DNA of 44,936 nucleotides, from positions 1 to 44,936 of the IMG/VR virus record IMGVR_UViG_3300028595_000021. One strand, written 5' to 3'. Below the pieces are notes generated by a model, which did no database searches, was not told the DNA's origin, and worked only from the letters and a program-made list of their open reading frames with translations. The DNA comes from a virus. Position 1 is the first letter of the stretch, and the number at the start of each line of letters is the position of its first letter. Positions 11,703 through 21,290 of this stretch are shown one piece after another. The position numbers were made by a program, and so were the translations under genes.

Positions 11703-13379
11703 ATGACTGACGAAAAAGCTTTAACCAAAACCAACGGTGAGCGAAAGCCCATCAACATCGACATCAGCAACGGCATCCGGCCAAGCTCCTATGATGAGCT
11801 TATGCAGTTTGCTGCGCTGGTGGATCGCAGCGGCCTGGTCCCTTCCACCCTGGCCAAGGGTGGTGTACCGGCCATTGCCATGGCCTTGATCTCCAACCTG
11901 GAGGCAGGGCGCAACATGATCCTGGGCCTCCAGGACATCGCCGTGATCAACGGTAAGCTCAGTGTGTACGGTGACGGCGTCCTGTCCATGATCAGGGGCA
12001 GCGGCCTCTTCGATGAGGAGGCCTTCGAGGAGTCTGAGTCCGGCGAGTTCCGGCAGCCCGGATGGACCTTCAAGTGTACCGTCCGGCGGCTCCCCAACGG
12101 CAAGCCCAAGACCGGCGTGTTTACCTGGCAGGAGGCTATGGCCGCCGGGTTCGACAAGATCAAGGAGCCAAGCCCGTGGGCTAGGTTCCCCAGGCGGATG
12201 ATGGTCTGGAAGGCAAGGCAGTGGGTCCTGCGTGACACCTTCGGGGATATCCTTCGGGGATACAAGATCGCCGAGGAGGCCATGGACATGATCGACCTGG
12301 AAGAGGTCGAGGGCCGGTACGAGGTTGCAAAGGAACCTGGCGACAACCTGGGAGATGTTTTGACCCAGGTCGGTCGGAAGGAGGAGGTTCACCTGCAAGG
12401 CAGCATGGAGGTTCCGAATGAGCAGCCTGAGGTCAGCGATGGGCCTCGATCCATAGAGCCGGATGACGGGTTCGAGCAGGGGAAGGGCGAGACCGAGATC
12501 GTTGAGCCTGAGAACACCGGCGAGGTCCTGGCTGTCAAGCCGGGAGAGAAAACCGACTACGTCTTTGGCAATGAGAAGTTTGTCCTCGACGCTGAAGAAG
12601 CCCAAGCCAAGGTCAATAAGCTCAAGACTTCAGGCATCCTGGCTTTCTTCCACAATAACCATGACGGCATCCACCAGTCGGTCAAGGTGTTCGCCCAGGC
12701 CAAGTTTATGAAGCTGCACAAGGCTGATCCGCCTCCGTTGCAACCGATCCAGGCCGGTGGCGATGCCACCCCTGACCCTGAAGCAAGCCTGGAGAAGGAG
12801 GCCCCGAAGGGTGACGGCACTGACATGTTGCCCTGCCCCAAGAAAGGCGGAGCGAATGTAATGACCAAGGCCTGTGACAAGCTGTGTAACTCGTCAGATA
12901 CGTGTGAGGTATACCAGAGCTACCTTGGTGACGAGAAAGTCGATCCTGAGGCCGATTTGGAAGCCCAGGAGCCTGTTTCGGAGAAAGAGCCGGTGTCATC
13001 CAAGCTGATCGAGTGTGACAACTGCGGGAACCTGGAGGAAATGCCCATAGACAAGGATCCTGCGCTCGTGGTTTGCCCCAAATGCCAGGGACCCATGGCC
13101 AATCCTTTGCCCCCAGGAGGCCCAAACCTTAACGAGGCTGGCACTTCACGGGATAATGCGGGGGAACCTACGCAACAGGACTTCCTGGCCAAGATGGAGG
13201 AGTTTAGGGACCACCTTGGCAAAGCAAAGTACCAGATGGTGCTGATGGCTCAATACCGGGTGAAGGCTGCGGAGGACCTCAAGGAAAAAGAGTGGGGTTC
13301 TGTGCTGGAGTCTCTTAACACCCAGGCTATAAACATGGATATCGAGCCGCTGGACATTGATGCTTTCATCCCGTTTTAA
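11703..13379 (+). CDS. recT: RecT-family annealase with long zinc-ribbon extension
   Basis: The protein has 558 residues from ATG 11703, behind AAAGGAGGTAGAGAA. Residues 20-220 are a RecT single-strand annealing domain: MALISNLEAGRNMILGLQDI and INGKLSVYGDGVLSMI, then an FTWQEAMAAG segment and WARFPRRMMVWKARQWVL cited in part. RecT proteins are usually 250-330 residues. Here ~300 more follow: an acidic linker, a Cys cluster (MLPCPKK, CDKLC, DTCEVY near residues 385-415), and a clear zinc ribbon (C438/C441 and C458/C461) before a helical tail. The extension may bind DNA or a host protein. With the upstream exonuclease it would repair and join phage ends or copy foreign genes. It is the last gene before the terminator. 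Confidence 0.85.
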   Translation: MTDEKALTKTNGERKPINIDISNGIRPSSYDELMQFAALVDRSGLVPSTLAKGGVPAIAMALISNLEAGRNMILGLQDIAVINGKLSVYGDGVLSMIRGSGLFDEEAFEESESGEFRQPGWTFKCTVRRLPNGKPKTGVFTWQEAMAAGFDKIKEPSPWARFPRRMMVWKARQWVLRDTFGDILRGYKIAEEAMDMIDLEEVEGRYEVAKEPGDNLGDVLTQVGRKEEVHLQGSMEVPNEQPEVSDGPRSIEPDDGFEQGKGETEIVEPENTGEVLAVKPGEKTDYVFGNEKFVLDAEEAQAKVNKLKTSGILAFFHNNHDGIHQSVKVFAQAKFMKLHKADPPPLQPIQAGGDATPDPEASLEKEAPKGDGTDMLPCPKKGGANVMTKACDKLCNSSDTCEVYQSYLGDEKVDPEADLEAQEPVSEKEPVSSKLIECDNCGNLEEMPIDKDPALVVCPKCQGPMANPLPPGGPNLNEAGTSRDNAGEPTQQDFLAKMEEFRDHLGKAKYQMVLMAQYRVKAAEDLKEKEWGSVLESLNTQAINMDIEPLDIDAFIPF

Positions 13380-13398
13380 TTAGAGCGCTCATAAAGTA

Positions 13399-13436
13399 AA
13401 AAGCCCCCCAGGTCTTCGGACTTGGGGGGCTTTTTT
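13399..13436. terminator. Bidirectional rho-independent terminator
   Basis: A stem of about 16 pairs (AAAAGCCCCCCAGGTC at 13399 on, against GACTTGGGGGGCTTTT) closes on a TTCG loop and is flanked by an A run on the left and T6 on the right. It lies between the convergent ends of the rightward operon (13379) and the leftward late operon (13458) and should stop both. Confidence 0.92.
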
Positions 13437-13457
13437 ATTACCTGTTTCTCGAAGCTG

Positions 13458-13709
13458 CTACGGGTTGATTGTGATGTCTACTTCCACGCTTGTTGTCGGC
13501 AAACCGACCACCTGGATAATCTCGGTAACAAGTCGTCCTAAATTGTCTTCCAAGTTATCGGCCAAAACCTTGACCTCTTCTGGAGTTATAGCACTGCCGC
13601 CAGGGCTGTCTGGACTAGACGCCATCTTTACAGCAGCGTAGGCCTCGGCTGCCGTTGTTGCTGCCTCCATAGCAGGCCCCAAAAACTTAAACAAGTCTCC
13701 CCATCCCAT
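13458..13709 (-). CDS. Small phage protein, 83 aa
   Basis: ATG 13709 is preceded by AAAGGAGGTGATACA. The N-terminus is an amphipathic, alanine-rich helix (GPAMEAATTAAEAYAAVKM). A Ser/Pro/Gly linker follows, then a second helix and a terminal strand (SVEVDITINP). It is the last gene of the late operon, next to a set of membrane proteins. I recognise no family. A minor virion or lysis-related role fits the place but is not shown. Confidence 0.7.
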   Translation of the reverse strand: MGWGDLFKFLGPAMEAATTAAEAYAAVKMASSPDSPGGSAITPEEVKVLADNLEDNLGRLVTEIIQVVGLPTTSVEVDITINP

Positions 13710-13739
13710 TGTATCACCTCCTTTCCTCTATAAGCCGGT

Positions 13740-14141
13740 TTACGACCCCCTCAATAGAAAAAATATGCTGACAACAGCTCCAGATATAATTGTCATTATC
13801 AAGTAATCCGTCCATTTTTTCTCGCCACCACTGGATGCTATGTGAGTGGCTAATGTCTTTGACGATTCGTCAACCCTGTCCCTGACGGTATCTATTCGAA
13901 GTTCGGCTTTTTCAAACATGGCTAGGACTTCTGACCGTGTAGCGAAGTGTGACTGAAGCTCCTTCATCTCTTTTTTGATATGGTTACCTTCCTCAAGCCT
14001 TCTCCCCATTTCTATGGTTGTAACATCAATGGCCGATTGCATCGATTTATTTCGCAGCAGGGATTGCTTCTCCCTTTCGTCCATTATTTTGAAAACTTTG
14101 TCAAACTTCTCCTCGCACCACTTGTAATCGCATTCTGTCAT
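13740..14141 (-). CDS. Coiled-coil protein with C-terminal membrane anchor
   Basis: The protein has 133 residues. Most of it is one long charged coiled coil (about residues 15-105) and it ends in a single hydrophobic helix (YLIMTIISGAVVSIFFLLRG). This layout is the XhlA/haemolysin-like or holin-accessory type seen near phage lysis genes. The ribosome site is weak (GGGTGC). Its neighbours upstream are also membrane proteins, so this end of the late operon may be a membrane-attack module separate from the endolysin at 52-384. The function is inferred from architecture only. Confidence 0.65.
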   Translation of the reverse strand: MTECDYKWCEEKFDKVFKIMDEREKQSLLRNKSMQSAIDVTTIEMGRRLEEGNHIKKEMKELQSHFATRSEVLAMFEKAELRIDTVRDRVDESSKTLATHIASSGGEKKWTDYLIMTIISGAVVSIFFLLRGS

Positions 14142-14153
14142 TTAAGCACCCAT

Positions 14154-14561
14154 CTAGACGCCTGCTACAGGAATATTCCGCTTCCTGGCGTTAACCCAGG
14201 CATCCCAAACCGTGCGCTTAAATCCATGCCCCACCACGCACAGCAATCCAACAATCAAGCACCATTGCCGGGCATACCAATACCATTCACCAAGGATCAT
14301 ATCCCTGACGGTAAGGTCCGGGTTCTGCAAGACCATGTCCCTGCTGTACAACTCTATCAGGTTTTTGGCAAAGACCCCGGTTATAATAATTGCCACATAC
14401 CAGAAAAACACCGGGACCGGCTCCGGGTTGAACCCCCTCCTCTTTGCCAGCGCTTGCCTGGAAACCCAGTAGACAGCCAGCGCATAGAACATGAGACAAA
14501 GGGCCAGGATTATCTGATAGTCGATGTAGGCTGCATCATAGTAAAAGCGGAATAAAAACAT
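14154..14561 (-). CDS. Polytopic membrane protein, 135 aa
   Basis: ATG 14561 overlaps the upstream stop (TAATG) and follows GGGGGAGTG. Three hydrophobic helices are apparent: YQIILALCLMFYALAVYWV, PVFFWYVAIIITGVFA and YARQWCLIVGLLCVVG, ending in a basic tail. This is the size and topology of class I holins, which have three spans, but no specific holin family is recognised. It lies in a run of four small membrane-linked genes after the ejection proteins. Holin is the leading hypothesis. Confidence 0.6.
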   Translation of the reverse strand: MFLFRFYYDAAYIDYQIILALCLMFYALAVYWVSRQALAKRRGFNPEPVPVFFWYVAIIITGVFAKNLIELYSRDMVLQNPDLTVRDMILGEWYWYARQWCLIVGLLCVVGHGFKRTVWDAWVNARKRNIPVAGV

Positions 14562-14746
14562 TATTCACTCCCCCTGCAATCTTTTTTGTTTTCGGTTACA
14601 CATAACCAGAGCTTGCCGTCGAATGCATCCATTACCTCGCTTATGGCCTTGTCGGCCTCTTTCAGGAACTCCCCATCCTCCGCCTGCTTTATAACGTACC
14701 TATCTTTTCGGCACCTATCCAGGAAGGCTTTAATTACGGTTATCAT
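14561..14746 (-). CDS. Hypothetical protein, 61 aa
   Basis: I chose ATG 14746 because AAAGGATACAGCC precedes it; it overlaps the previous gene by 17 bases. The protein is charged, with an N-terminal amphipathic helix (MITVIKAFLDRCRKDRYV) and a helical centre (LKEADKAISEVMDAFDG). No membrane span and no family are recognised. Confidence 0.6.
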   Translation of the reverse strand: MITVIKAFLDRCRKDRYVIKQAEDGEFLKEADKAISEVMDAFDGKLWLCVTENKKDCRGSE

Positions 14747-14933
14747 TTGGCTGTATCCTTTCAACCAACCTGTTCGTAAACTCGAACAGCTTTTCGAGTA
14801 GCTCACGTTGACTCCTTGCAAGGCGCATGTTCCTTCTGTATTCAAGCCCGTACATGATTAGCAGGACAATGATGAACGGGTTGCCAATTTCCTTCAGAAG
14901 GTACTCTACTGTTTCAGCTATAGCACCTTCCAT
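14730..14933 (-). CDS. Single-span membrane protein, 67 aa
   Basis: ATG 14933 comes right after the stop of the 2118-residue gene. One hydrophobic helix at residues 19-30 (PFIIVLLIMYGLEY) is followed by a basic amphipathic helix (RRNMRLARSQRELLEKLFEF). Single-span holins of class III and small spanin-like proteins look like this. With its neighbours it may form the membrane part of the lysis machinery. This is a structural guess, not a family match. Confidence 0.6.
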   Translation of the reverse strand: MEGAIAETVEYLLKEIGNPFIIVLLIMYGLEYRRNMRLARSQRELLEKLFEFTNRLVERIQPNDNRN

Positions 14934-17900
14934 CTACTGGGCAGCGACTCCGATGTTCGCTGACCCTCCGCCTCCGCCTTTTCCGGTCATAATCTGCTCT
15001 TTTAGCTCGCCCCTGATCCTGTCCATCACCTGGAGCCGTTCAAACTTCTGCATGGTGTTTTCACGTGCCTCCATCCTCGATGTGTTGATGGTCCTGTCTG
15101 CCATCGTGCTTTGCTTCAGGACGTTTGAACTCTTGTATTCCGCACTATCATAAAGCTTAATCAGGTTTTTCTTGACCAACTTCCCTGCATGTTCTCGGTA
15201 GTAATCAAGCTCATTGGGCCTCAAGTTGATACCCATGATGCTGCGGCCCACACCGGCCTGAAACCTCAGGTCCCCCTCTTTCATAAGCCTGATAGTTTCC
15301 TTGTTAACTGGGTGAGGTTTTGCCTTGTTATACCTGAAGGGCATGACGAGATCGGACACCGGGCCGAAAACCTCATTGCCAAGGCCTGGCCTGGGAGTCA
15401 CAACATCTCCAAGCCAATCCCTCATGGGGATGAGGTCCTTGCTGGAGCCAGCCCAACCGACAGCCTGCTTGTAATGGTCGATCAGGTTTTGAGCCTCTGT
15501 CACACGTGGGTCCACGGCTCTCGTAACGGCACGCTGTATAGATGAATAAGGCGTGGTCGAGGTAATGAGCCTATTCAGGTATTTCGGGAGCTTGTGAGGC
15601 CCCGTCGACGGCTTGAGAGAGTCTAGCAAATCAGCTACTCCCCTCATGTAAGTCTTGTTGAATACGTTATTTGACATGGACAGGAGGACGGCGGTCGTGA
15701 TATCGGTGGCCTCCATATCGTCAACGTGTGCGAGAATCTCCGCTGAGTCTGCGGCCAGGCCCATGATCACACCGAGAGGATCGAAGCGATCATAGGCGTA
15801 ATACTTTCCACCTATCCTTACGGAATAAGGCATCCAGCCATCGGCCATCATAACTTTTTTCATCTCCGGGTTGGTCGGCCCTCCGCCTGTGATCGTGCCG
15901 TCAAGCGCAAGGGAAGCCATCACGCCGCTTATAGCAGACCCAAGTGCCATCCTTGCAATGGCTGTGTCTCTCTCGGCTCCACCCTTTGCAATCTGCTGTC
16001 GAAGCTGTGACTTTTCACTGAGCAATGCGACCAGGCCAAGGGGAGACCTTTCGAGCGCACCATACCTAAAAATGTTGACCGGCGTGCGCACGAATGGGAT
16101 TACCACTTTCACCATGGGTCCAATTACGGCTGCTTTCCTCGCACCCTCGATATGAGACCCGAGACCTCCCCGGATTAGGTCGTTTGTGAATGTCTGATAA
16201 TCCGCCCTGTCCATGGCCTGCATGTGAATGTCTGGAACAAAGTTTGCAGGGTCTTCAAGGACTCGGCTCTCCCACTCCCTTATTTTTTCAAGGTCCCCAA
16301 GTGCGGCTGCTTTCCTTGCAATATACTGACGAATAGCCATTCGATAGGCTACTGACTTAAAGAACGCATCACCAGCATTCAACCCCCTTCCTGGTAACCT
16401 CACAAACTCCCCAAGAAGGTCCACACCCCTGGCGATCAGCGTCCCCTCGTCGAGAAACTTAGCATCGTTCACGCCTGGCAACCTCTCGACGTTGTACTTG
16501 ACATTCTTGGCAGTTATGGCCGGTGACCGCCTAGTCGTATCAATCTTGGTCTGAGCGTCATAACTCTCACCTGTCCGCAGCGTGTGTGCTGCCAATCGGA
16601 ACCCGTCCTTGATGCCCTCAACAAATCCAACAGCAGCTTGATTAGCTTCTCGGGTCCTAAGTTCTCCAGACCCTACAATCGGCAATCTACTTACGCCCAC
16701 TGATAGATAATTCTCGAACCCTGCCATGAGCATGGTCAGCGTGTTACCTGCCACGTTAACGGCCTGTGTCGTAATGCCCGATAGAATGCTGTTAATGTAA
16801 ACCTCATAAAGCATATCTGTCGTTGTGGCGTGATGCATCTTGTCGAGCGCCTTGTTTAGCTTCCCTAGGTCTATCTTGCCGCCACTGTTATTGGCCAAAT
16901 CAGCCACCATCTTTATTGATGTATCAACCATTTCAGGGCCGCCGCCAAGGGATATTATTGCATCAAGTTGCTTTACTACATTGTCCTTTTCAGCGGCAGC
17001 AATTATCGAGTGCGCCCTGAGTACTTGCCCTGCGATTCTTGACTTCTCTGAAAGTCTTCCACGCAACGCCGCATGTAACGCCATAGCCTTTTGGTACGCC
17101 GCCTTCTCTATCGGCCCGGCTTTTGCGTCATTTGCCAAGAGTCCAAGTTCAAGGACCTTTTCAGCGCTGCTTCTCACAATCGTCCTCATCGCATGCACTT
17201 CCCACGGATACTGAAACCCACCGTGGGTATTAAGCATAGTATTGACACTGATCCCGAGATCATCGGCAAGAGCCTTTTCGCCCCTCCTGGTTATCTCCTC
17301 AACAGTTGTTTTCGGGGCCATCTTGTCAAACTGCTCTTTGAATGCAGCCCCCACCTCCAATTCCAGTTGGTCTATGTCTTTGGATGTATTCAACCTAGAC
17401 AGATTCAGATTTACCTTGGCAAATGGAACATCCTTCCCGGAAGCTGTTTTTCGCCATTCCGGCTGTTCCTTCCATTCAGTCTTGAGTATCCTGTCTGCCT
17501 CCCCAGGGGCCATGGTTATTATTTCATACATGGCCTTTGTCGAATCACCGATAACCCCGAAGTCAACCATTCCACGCTGGTCATCTTCGGGCCGCTTAAG
17601 CCAATCAGAAAGCCTCTTGGCCATGTCCTCCTCTACTTCGTAGTCGAAGCCTTCCGTCTTTTTGGGTTCTCGAAGACTCTGATCTTCGATGAGATCGGTG
17701 GCTCTACCACTCTCACGTTCTTGGCGTGCTTCACCAAGAATTGCTGGAGCGGACTGTCTTCCGCTCCCGTTGGCTTTATGCCCTTCCCCTTTGACGACTG
17801 CTTGCGTGTAGACATTTTCTCCCTCCACTACTCCCCAATGATCAATGATATGCTTCTTGTAATTCTCGTTTGCCTTGACAGGGTCTGCGTCCACATCACC

Positions 17901-20900
17901 GAGGGCCTCGCTGAACCTGTCATATACGTCCATCTTGCCTTTGCCCATGGCCTCGTACATATCGTTAAGGGCCTGCACCTCTTTGGCAGCAGACTTGCTG
18001 TCCATCACGAAATGATCCACCCACTGGCGGCCTTGGCTGTCCTCCTCGATGTTGAAGTTTTCAACCCCAAGCCGGTCGATCTCCTCCTGCATCTTGTCAA
18101 GGCCCTGCTTCTTGAGCTGGAACCTGATCACTTTCCCAGGGACACTATTCTTACCAGGCTCATTGGTTTCAACGAAGACCATGTTCTGCGCCTTACTCAA
18201 TCCGACAAACTCGGAAGCGAAAGCTTTTGCGCTGTGTACAGGCCCAGTCACATTAAAGCTTACACCGTACTCCATGGAGCCGCTCGTTGCTCCACCGAAT
18301 CTAGCCATGGTCATTGGTGCGCTCTCTACCGTCAGCTCCTGGTACTTTGACTTCACGCCTCGGATCAGTTCTTCCACCAGAGGCGTGTACCTCTCACGGC
18401 CAATCACCTTCAGGGTTGGAAAATCCTGGGGTAATTTTTCTGTCGCCTCTGTTACGTCAGACAACCGCAGCTTTGCCGTGATTGGCGTTTCCTTGACAGG
18501 CACCTCTCCAAACATATTGAACCACATGCCGGTTGCCGTGCTGTATGCATAGCCGTCATAGCCGTACTCTTTGATAAGGTTGTCGATGACGTTACTTCTG
18601 TAAGGCACCTCCGTCCCGGCTTTCTGAGCGGCTGCTATGACTTTGTCGGCCTTCTTAACAAAGCCAAGCCGGTCCTTGGTGTAGTCGTAAACCTGTGTCC
18701 CGGTCTTAACCAAATGAGCCACTGGGTTTCTGGCTTTCACACTAGGCTCAGGCCTGACACCAGGGCTGTAGAAGTACCCCCTTGGCACATACGGCCAAGC
18801 ATCGGTGCTGCCAGCCTTCCGGTTTCCAACGTCCTTGTTGCTATAAATATTGTGGCTCTCCTCAAGGCCAACGCCCTTGATATAATCATACACGTTGGCA
18901 CGGTACGTGATGGCATCCATCTCCGGGACAAGGGTCTGCATGTACATGGAGCCTGGGATATAATCCTTCCCTAACTGTGCGGCCTCCCTGTAAGATGCAG
19001 CCTCGACGTCAGGCAGCCTTGACTTGAACCATAGTGCCGCCTGGACTCCAGGCACGGTCATGTTGTTGCGCCTTGCAGCTTCGACAATGTCGTTGGTGAC
19101 CAGCCTTTCAACGTGTGGGTCAACTACCATCCTGGCCCCCTTGCCAGGATTCCATGTCACATTGAATCCCCAAAGCCTTGGCATATGCCGGTCAATGACA
19201 ACGCCCCCGGTTGTTCTTGGATAAAGGCCTGCGTGCATGTACCGGCCAACCTTAGGGCCGTACATGTCGATCATCTCATCCATGGTTTCGGGCCTGTCCT
19301 TGCCCTCCCATATCCTCGTTATCTTAGGTATGTCATGCTTCGACACACCGGGATAAAACTCACCGTTGCCAGTTTTTGAGTTCCACTTAACGGCGATCTC
19401 CCCATCACTGTTTAGCTGCTGAGGCCCTGGCTTTGGCTCGTAACCTTTTTCCATAAGGTCAACGACACTGGCATAAACCTTCTGGTTTCCCTGAGGCCCC
19501 TTGCTGGCGCTCATCACAGCCTGTATCATAATGTGCTTATCGATCTGTTCAGGCGGAAGGTCCTTGCCCTCAAACCCTCGCATAAACTCGTCCCAGTCCT
19601 CATACCACTTGGCAAGCTCCTTTGACTCCTTCTCCTGGAGGATCTCGTCAATTCTCTTTTTACGCCTAGCAGGGTCCTTGGGAAATATTGGTGCATCAAT
19701 GATTTCGTTTCCTTCTGCATCAGTGTAGAAGGTATCAGTCTTCTTTCCATATGGCGTATCTCTTGTCACCTCACGAGCAACCACCTCGCCCTTTTGCAGC
19801 TCCCCTTTCTTGACAGCTCCATATAAAAGCTTCTTCCCGACGGGAAACCTGCCCGTGTGCTTCACATGGTGGAGCATTAAGCTGGAGCCATGCTCTTCCA
19901 GGAGCTTGTTGTACTCTTCGCTACCATACTTGATGTCACCTTTACCGATGCCCACCCTCGCTTCGTTAATTGCAGACCTTTTCTCCTCGGTCCATGTGTC
20001 AGGGTACTTCCACCTGTTGGTCCTGTACCACTCCCCAAAGGGCATCCGCAAAGACCCCTCACGGTCCTCCAGCTCGAAGTCCTTGACCTTCCTACTGACA
20101 CTTTCAAATAACGATGGTGTCCTCCCTGCCTCTTCAGATGGGAGCTTGATCTTGATAGGATCACCGAGTTTGTCCAGGTCATTGAACTGCCTGAAGTGGT
20201 CCATCATAATTTTATAGTCAGACGGGTCCATATTGGCAGGGTCCTGGAATACACGCCTGGCCGCCTCCATGGCTTTCATCCTGCTCGGGACACCAGACAT
20301 GGCAAATGCAGGACCAAGGGCGAATGATTCCGCCAGCATCTCGGGGTCCCTCTCGCCGTGCATATACGCCTGCCCTGCAAACACTGCACCTGTGGCAACA
20401 CCCTGCTTTACCGTGTTCAGCTTGTGCATCGCTACAAATAATTTTTTAAGCAAAAGAGCTTCAGCCGCCTCCTTGCCTCCGGCTTTAATCATACCAACAA
20501 AACCGGCACCATCATTTTTTGCCCGGAGAGACCCACGCACAAATGGCAGCGTGCCGCCACTTCCAACATCAGAAAGGAATTGAAATATCCCAGGGCCTGC
20601 ACCGAGAAAAGCACCGGCAACCTTTTCGAATATCGTTGCATCCTTGAGTTGCTCAGCATAAAACTCAGAAGCCTCGTAGAAGCCTGACAGTGATGTGTCT
20701 ACAAACTCCTTAGGATCGAACCCAAGAGGTCTCAATGCTTCACCAAACAGCAGGACCCCTGTCTCGACAAGACCGGCAACACCGGCAGAGGCATCACTTG
20801 TCGCTTTCTTGAGGATGTTCTCTATGGCACCTTGATTCTCGTATGTGATATTTGTCATACGCTCAAGGTTCGCCGCCTTTTCCTCGTACCCTTCGCTGCC

Positions 20901-21290
20901 AGGTTCTCCAACCTCCTCCTTCCTATACCTCTCCAGCTCCTTCATCTTCTGGTCCTGGTCGAGAAAAAACTTGAAGTTCTGGATGCCCCATTCCTTTGCG
21001 GCCCATCTCCCGGCGGCAAGCGCAGACTTCAAGGTAGGCGTCTCCTCGATGTCCAGCTCCTTCCCCTTCTCAGGAGACTCGTTGACAGGAGCAGGTTTTC
21101 TGCTTGGTCCAGGAGGGAGCAAACCAGGGACCCTTGACGAGTCCTTGTCTTCAAGCCCATACTCCTTGGCAAGGTCGCTATCGTCAATGGGGACAGTGCT
21201 TTTGTGATCGAGGTTGCGCCGTCCCACGAAGGCCTCTGTCACATCATCATCAACGCCTATGTCTGAACTCAGAATGTCATACGGGTCCAT
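14934..21290 (-). CDS. Giant ejection protein (T7 gp16-like role), polyvalent type
   Basis: With 2118 residues, this is the largest gene of the window. ATG 21290 overlaps the previous stop by one base. It holds the place of the T7 gp16 internal virion protein that is ejected to form the DNA conduit. I see no lytic transglycosylase motif at its N-terminus. Instead it looks like a large polyvalent protein. A GYDGYAY-containing segment past the middle of its N-terminal half resembles the polyvalent-protein associated domains that may be toxin-like or ADP-ribosyltransferase-like. The last ~640 residues, beginning near YINSILSGITTQAVNVAGN, match the LPD38-type C-terminal region, with several amphipathic or membrane-prone stretches. 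The end is Gly-rich. It probably enters the host with the DNA, so enzymatic parts could act at once on the cell. Confidence 0.75.
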   Translation of the reverse strand: MDPYDILSSDIGVDDDVTEAFVGRRNLDHKSTVPIDDSDLAKEYGLEDKDSSRVPGLLPPGPSRKPAPVNESPEKGKELDIEETPTLKSALAAGRWAAKEWGIQNFKFFLDQDQKMKELERYRKEEVGEPGSEGYEEKAANLERMTNITYENQGAIENILKKATSDASAGVAGLVETGVLLFGEALRPLGFDPKEFVDTSLSGFYEASEFYAEQLKDATIFEKVAGAFLGAGPGIFQFLSDVGSGGTLPFVRGSLRAKNDGAGFVGMIKAGGKEAAEALLLKKLFVAMHKLNTVKQGVATGAVFAGQAYMHGERDPEMLAESFALGPAFAMSGVPSRMKAMEAARRVFQDPANMDPSDYKIMMDHFRQFNDLDKLGDPIKIKLPSEEAGRTPSLFESVSRKVKDFELEDREGSLRMPFGEWYRTNRWKYPDTWTEEKRSAINEARVGIGKGDIKYGSEEYNKLLEEHGSSLMLHHVKHTGRFPVGKKLLYGAVKKGELQKGEVVAREVTRDTPYGKKTDTFYTDAEGNEIIDAPIFPKDPARRKKRIDEILQEKESKELAKWYEDWDEFMRGFEGKDLPPEQIDKHIMIQAVMSASKGPQGNQKVYASVVDLMEKGYEPKPGPQQLNSDGEIAVKWNSKTGNGEFYPGVSKHDIPKITRIWEGKDRPETMDEMIDMYGPKVGRYMHAGLYPRTTGGVVIDRHMPRLWGFNVTWNPGKGARMVVDPHVERLVTNDIVEAARRNNMTVPGVQAALWFKSRLPDVEAASYREAAQLGKDYIPGSMYMQTLVPEMDAITYRANVYDYIKGVGLEESHNIYSNKDVGNRKAGSTDAWPYVPRGYFYSPGVRPEPSVKARNPVAHLVKTGTQVYDYTKDRLGFVKKADKVIAAAQKAGTEVPYRSNVIDNLIKEYGYDGYAYSTATGMWFNMFGEVPVKETPITAKLRLSDVTEATEKLPQDFPTLKVIGRERYTPLVEELIRGVKSKYQELTVESAPMTMARFGGATSGSMEYGVSFNVTGPVHSAKAFASEFVGLSKAQNMVFVETNEPGKNSVPGKVIRFQLKKQGLDKMQEEIDRLGVENFNIEEDSQGRQWVDHFVMDSKSAAKEVQALNDMYEAMGKGKMDVYDRFSEALGDVDADPVKANENYKKHIIDHWGVVEGENVYTQAVVKGEGHKANGSGRQSAPAILGEARQERESGRATDLIEDQSLREPKKTEGFDYEVEEDMAKRLSDWLKRPEDDQRGMVDFGVIGDSTKAMYEIITMAPGEADRILKTEWKEQPEWRKTASGKDVPFAKVNLNLSRLNTSKDIDQLELEVGAAFKEQFDKMAPKTTVEEITRRGEKALADDLGISVNTMLNTHGGFQYPWEVHAMRTIVRSSAEKVLELGLLANDAKAGPIEKAAYQKAMALHAALRGRLSEKSRIAGQVLRAHSIIAAAEKDNVVKQLDAIISLGGGPEMVDTSIKMVADLANNSGGKIDLGKLNKALDKMHHATTTDMLYEVYINSILSGITTQAVNVAGNTLTMLMAGFENYLSVGVSRLPIVGSGELRTREANQAAVGFVEGIKDGFRLAAHTLRTGESYDAQTKIDTTRRSPAITAKNVKYNVERLPGVNDAKFLDEGTLIARGVDLLGEFVRLPGRGLNAGDAFFKSVAYRMAIRQYIARKAAALGDLEKIREWESRVLEDPANFVPDIHMQAMDRADYQTFTNDLIRGGLGSHIEGARKAAVIGPMVKVVIPFVRTPVNIFRYGALERSPLGLVALLSEKSQLRQQIAKGGAERDTAIARMALGSAISGVMASLALDGTITGGGPTNPEMKKVMMADGWMPYSVRIGGKYYAYDRFDPLGVIMGLAADSAEILAHVDDMEATDITTAVLLSMSNNVFNKTYMRGVADLLDSLKPSTGPHKLPKYLNRLITSTTPYSSIQRAVTRAVDPRVTEAQNLIDHYKQAVGWAGSSKDLIPMRDWLGDVVTPRPGLGNEVFGPVSDLVMPFRYNKAKPHPVNKETIRLMKEGDLRFQAGVGRSIMGINLRPNELDYYREHAGKLVKKNLIKLYDSAEYKSSNVLKQSTMADRTINTSRMEARENTMQKFERLQVMDRIRGELKEQIMTGKGGGGGSANIGVAAQ

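Noticed and set aside
11721-12605. Minus-strand open frame of 294 codons opposite recT
   Set aside because: It mirrors the codon structure of recT, which has a clear family match and ribosome site.
17091-18350. Long plus-strand open frame of 419 codons inside the giant ejection gene
   Set aside because: It lies wholly antiparallel to a 2118-residue gene, has no ribosome site and a sequence without domain character, so it is a shadow.
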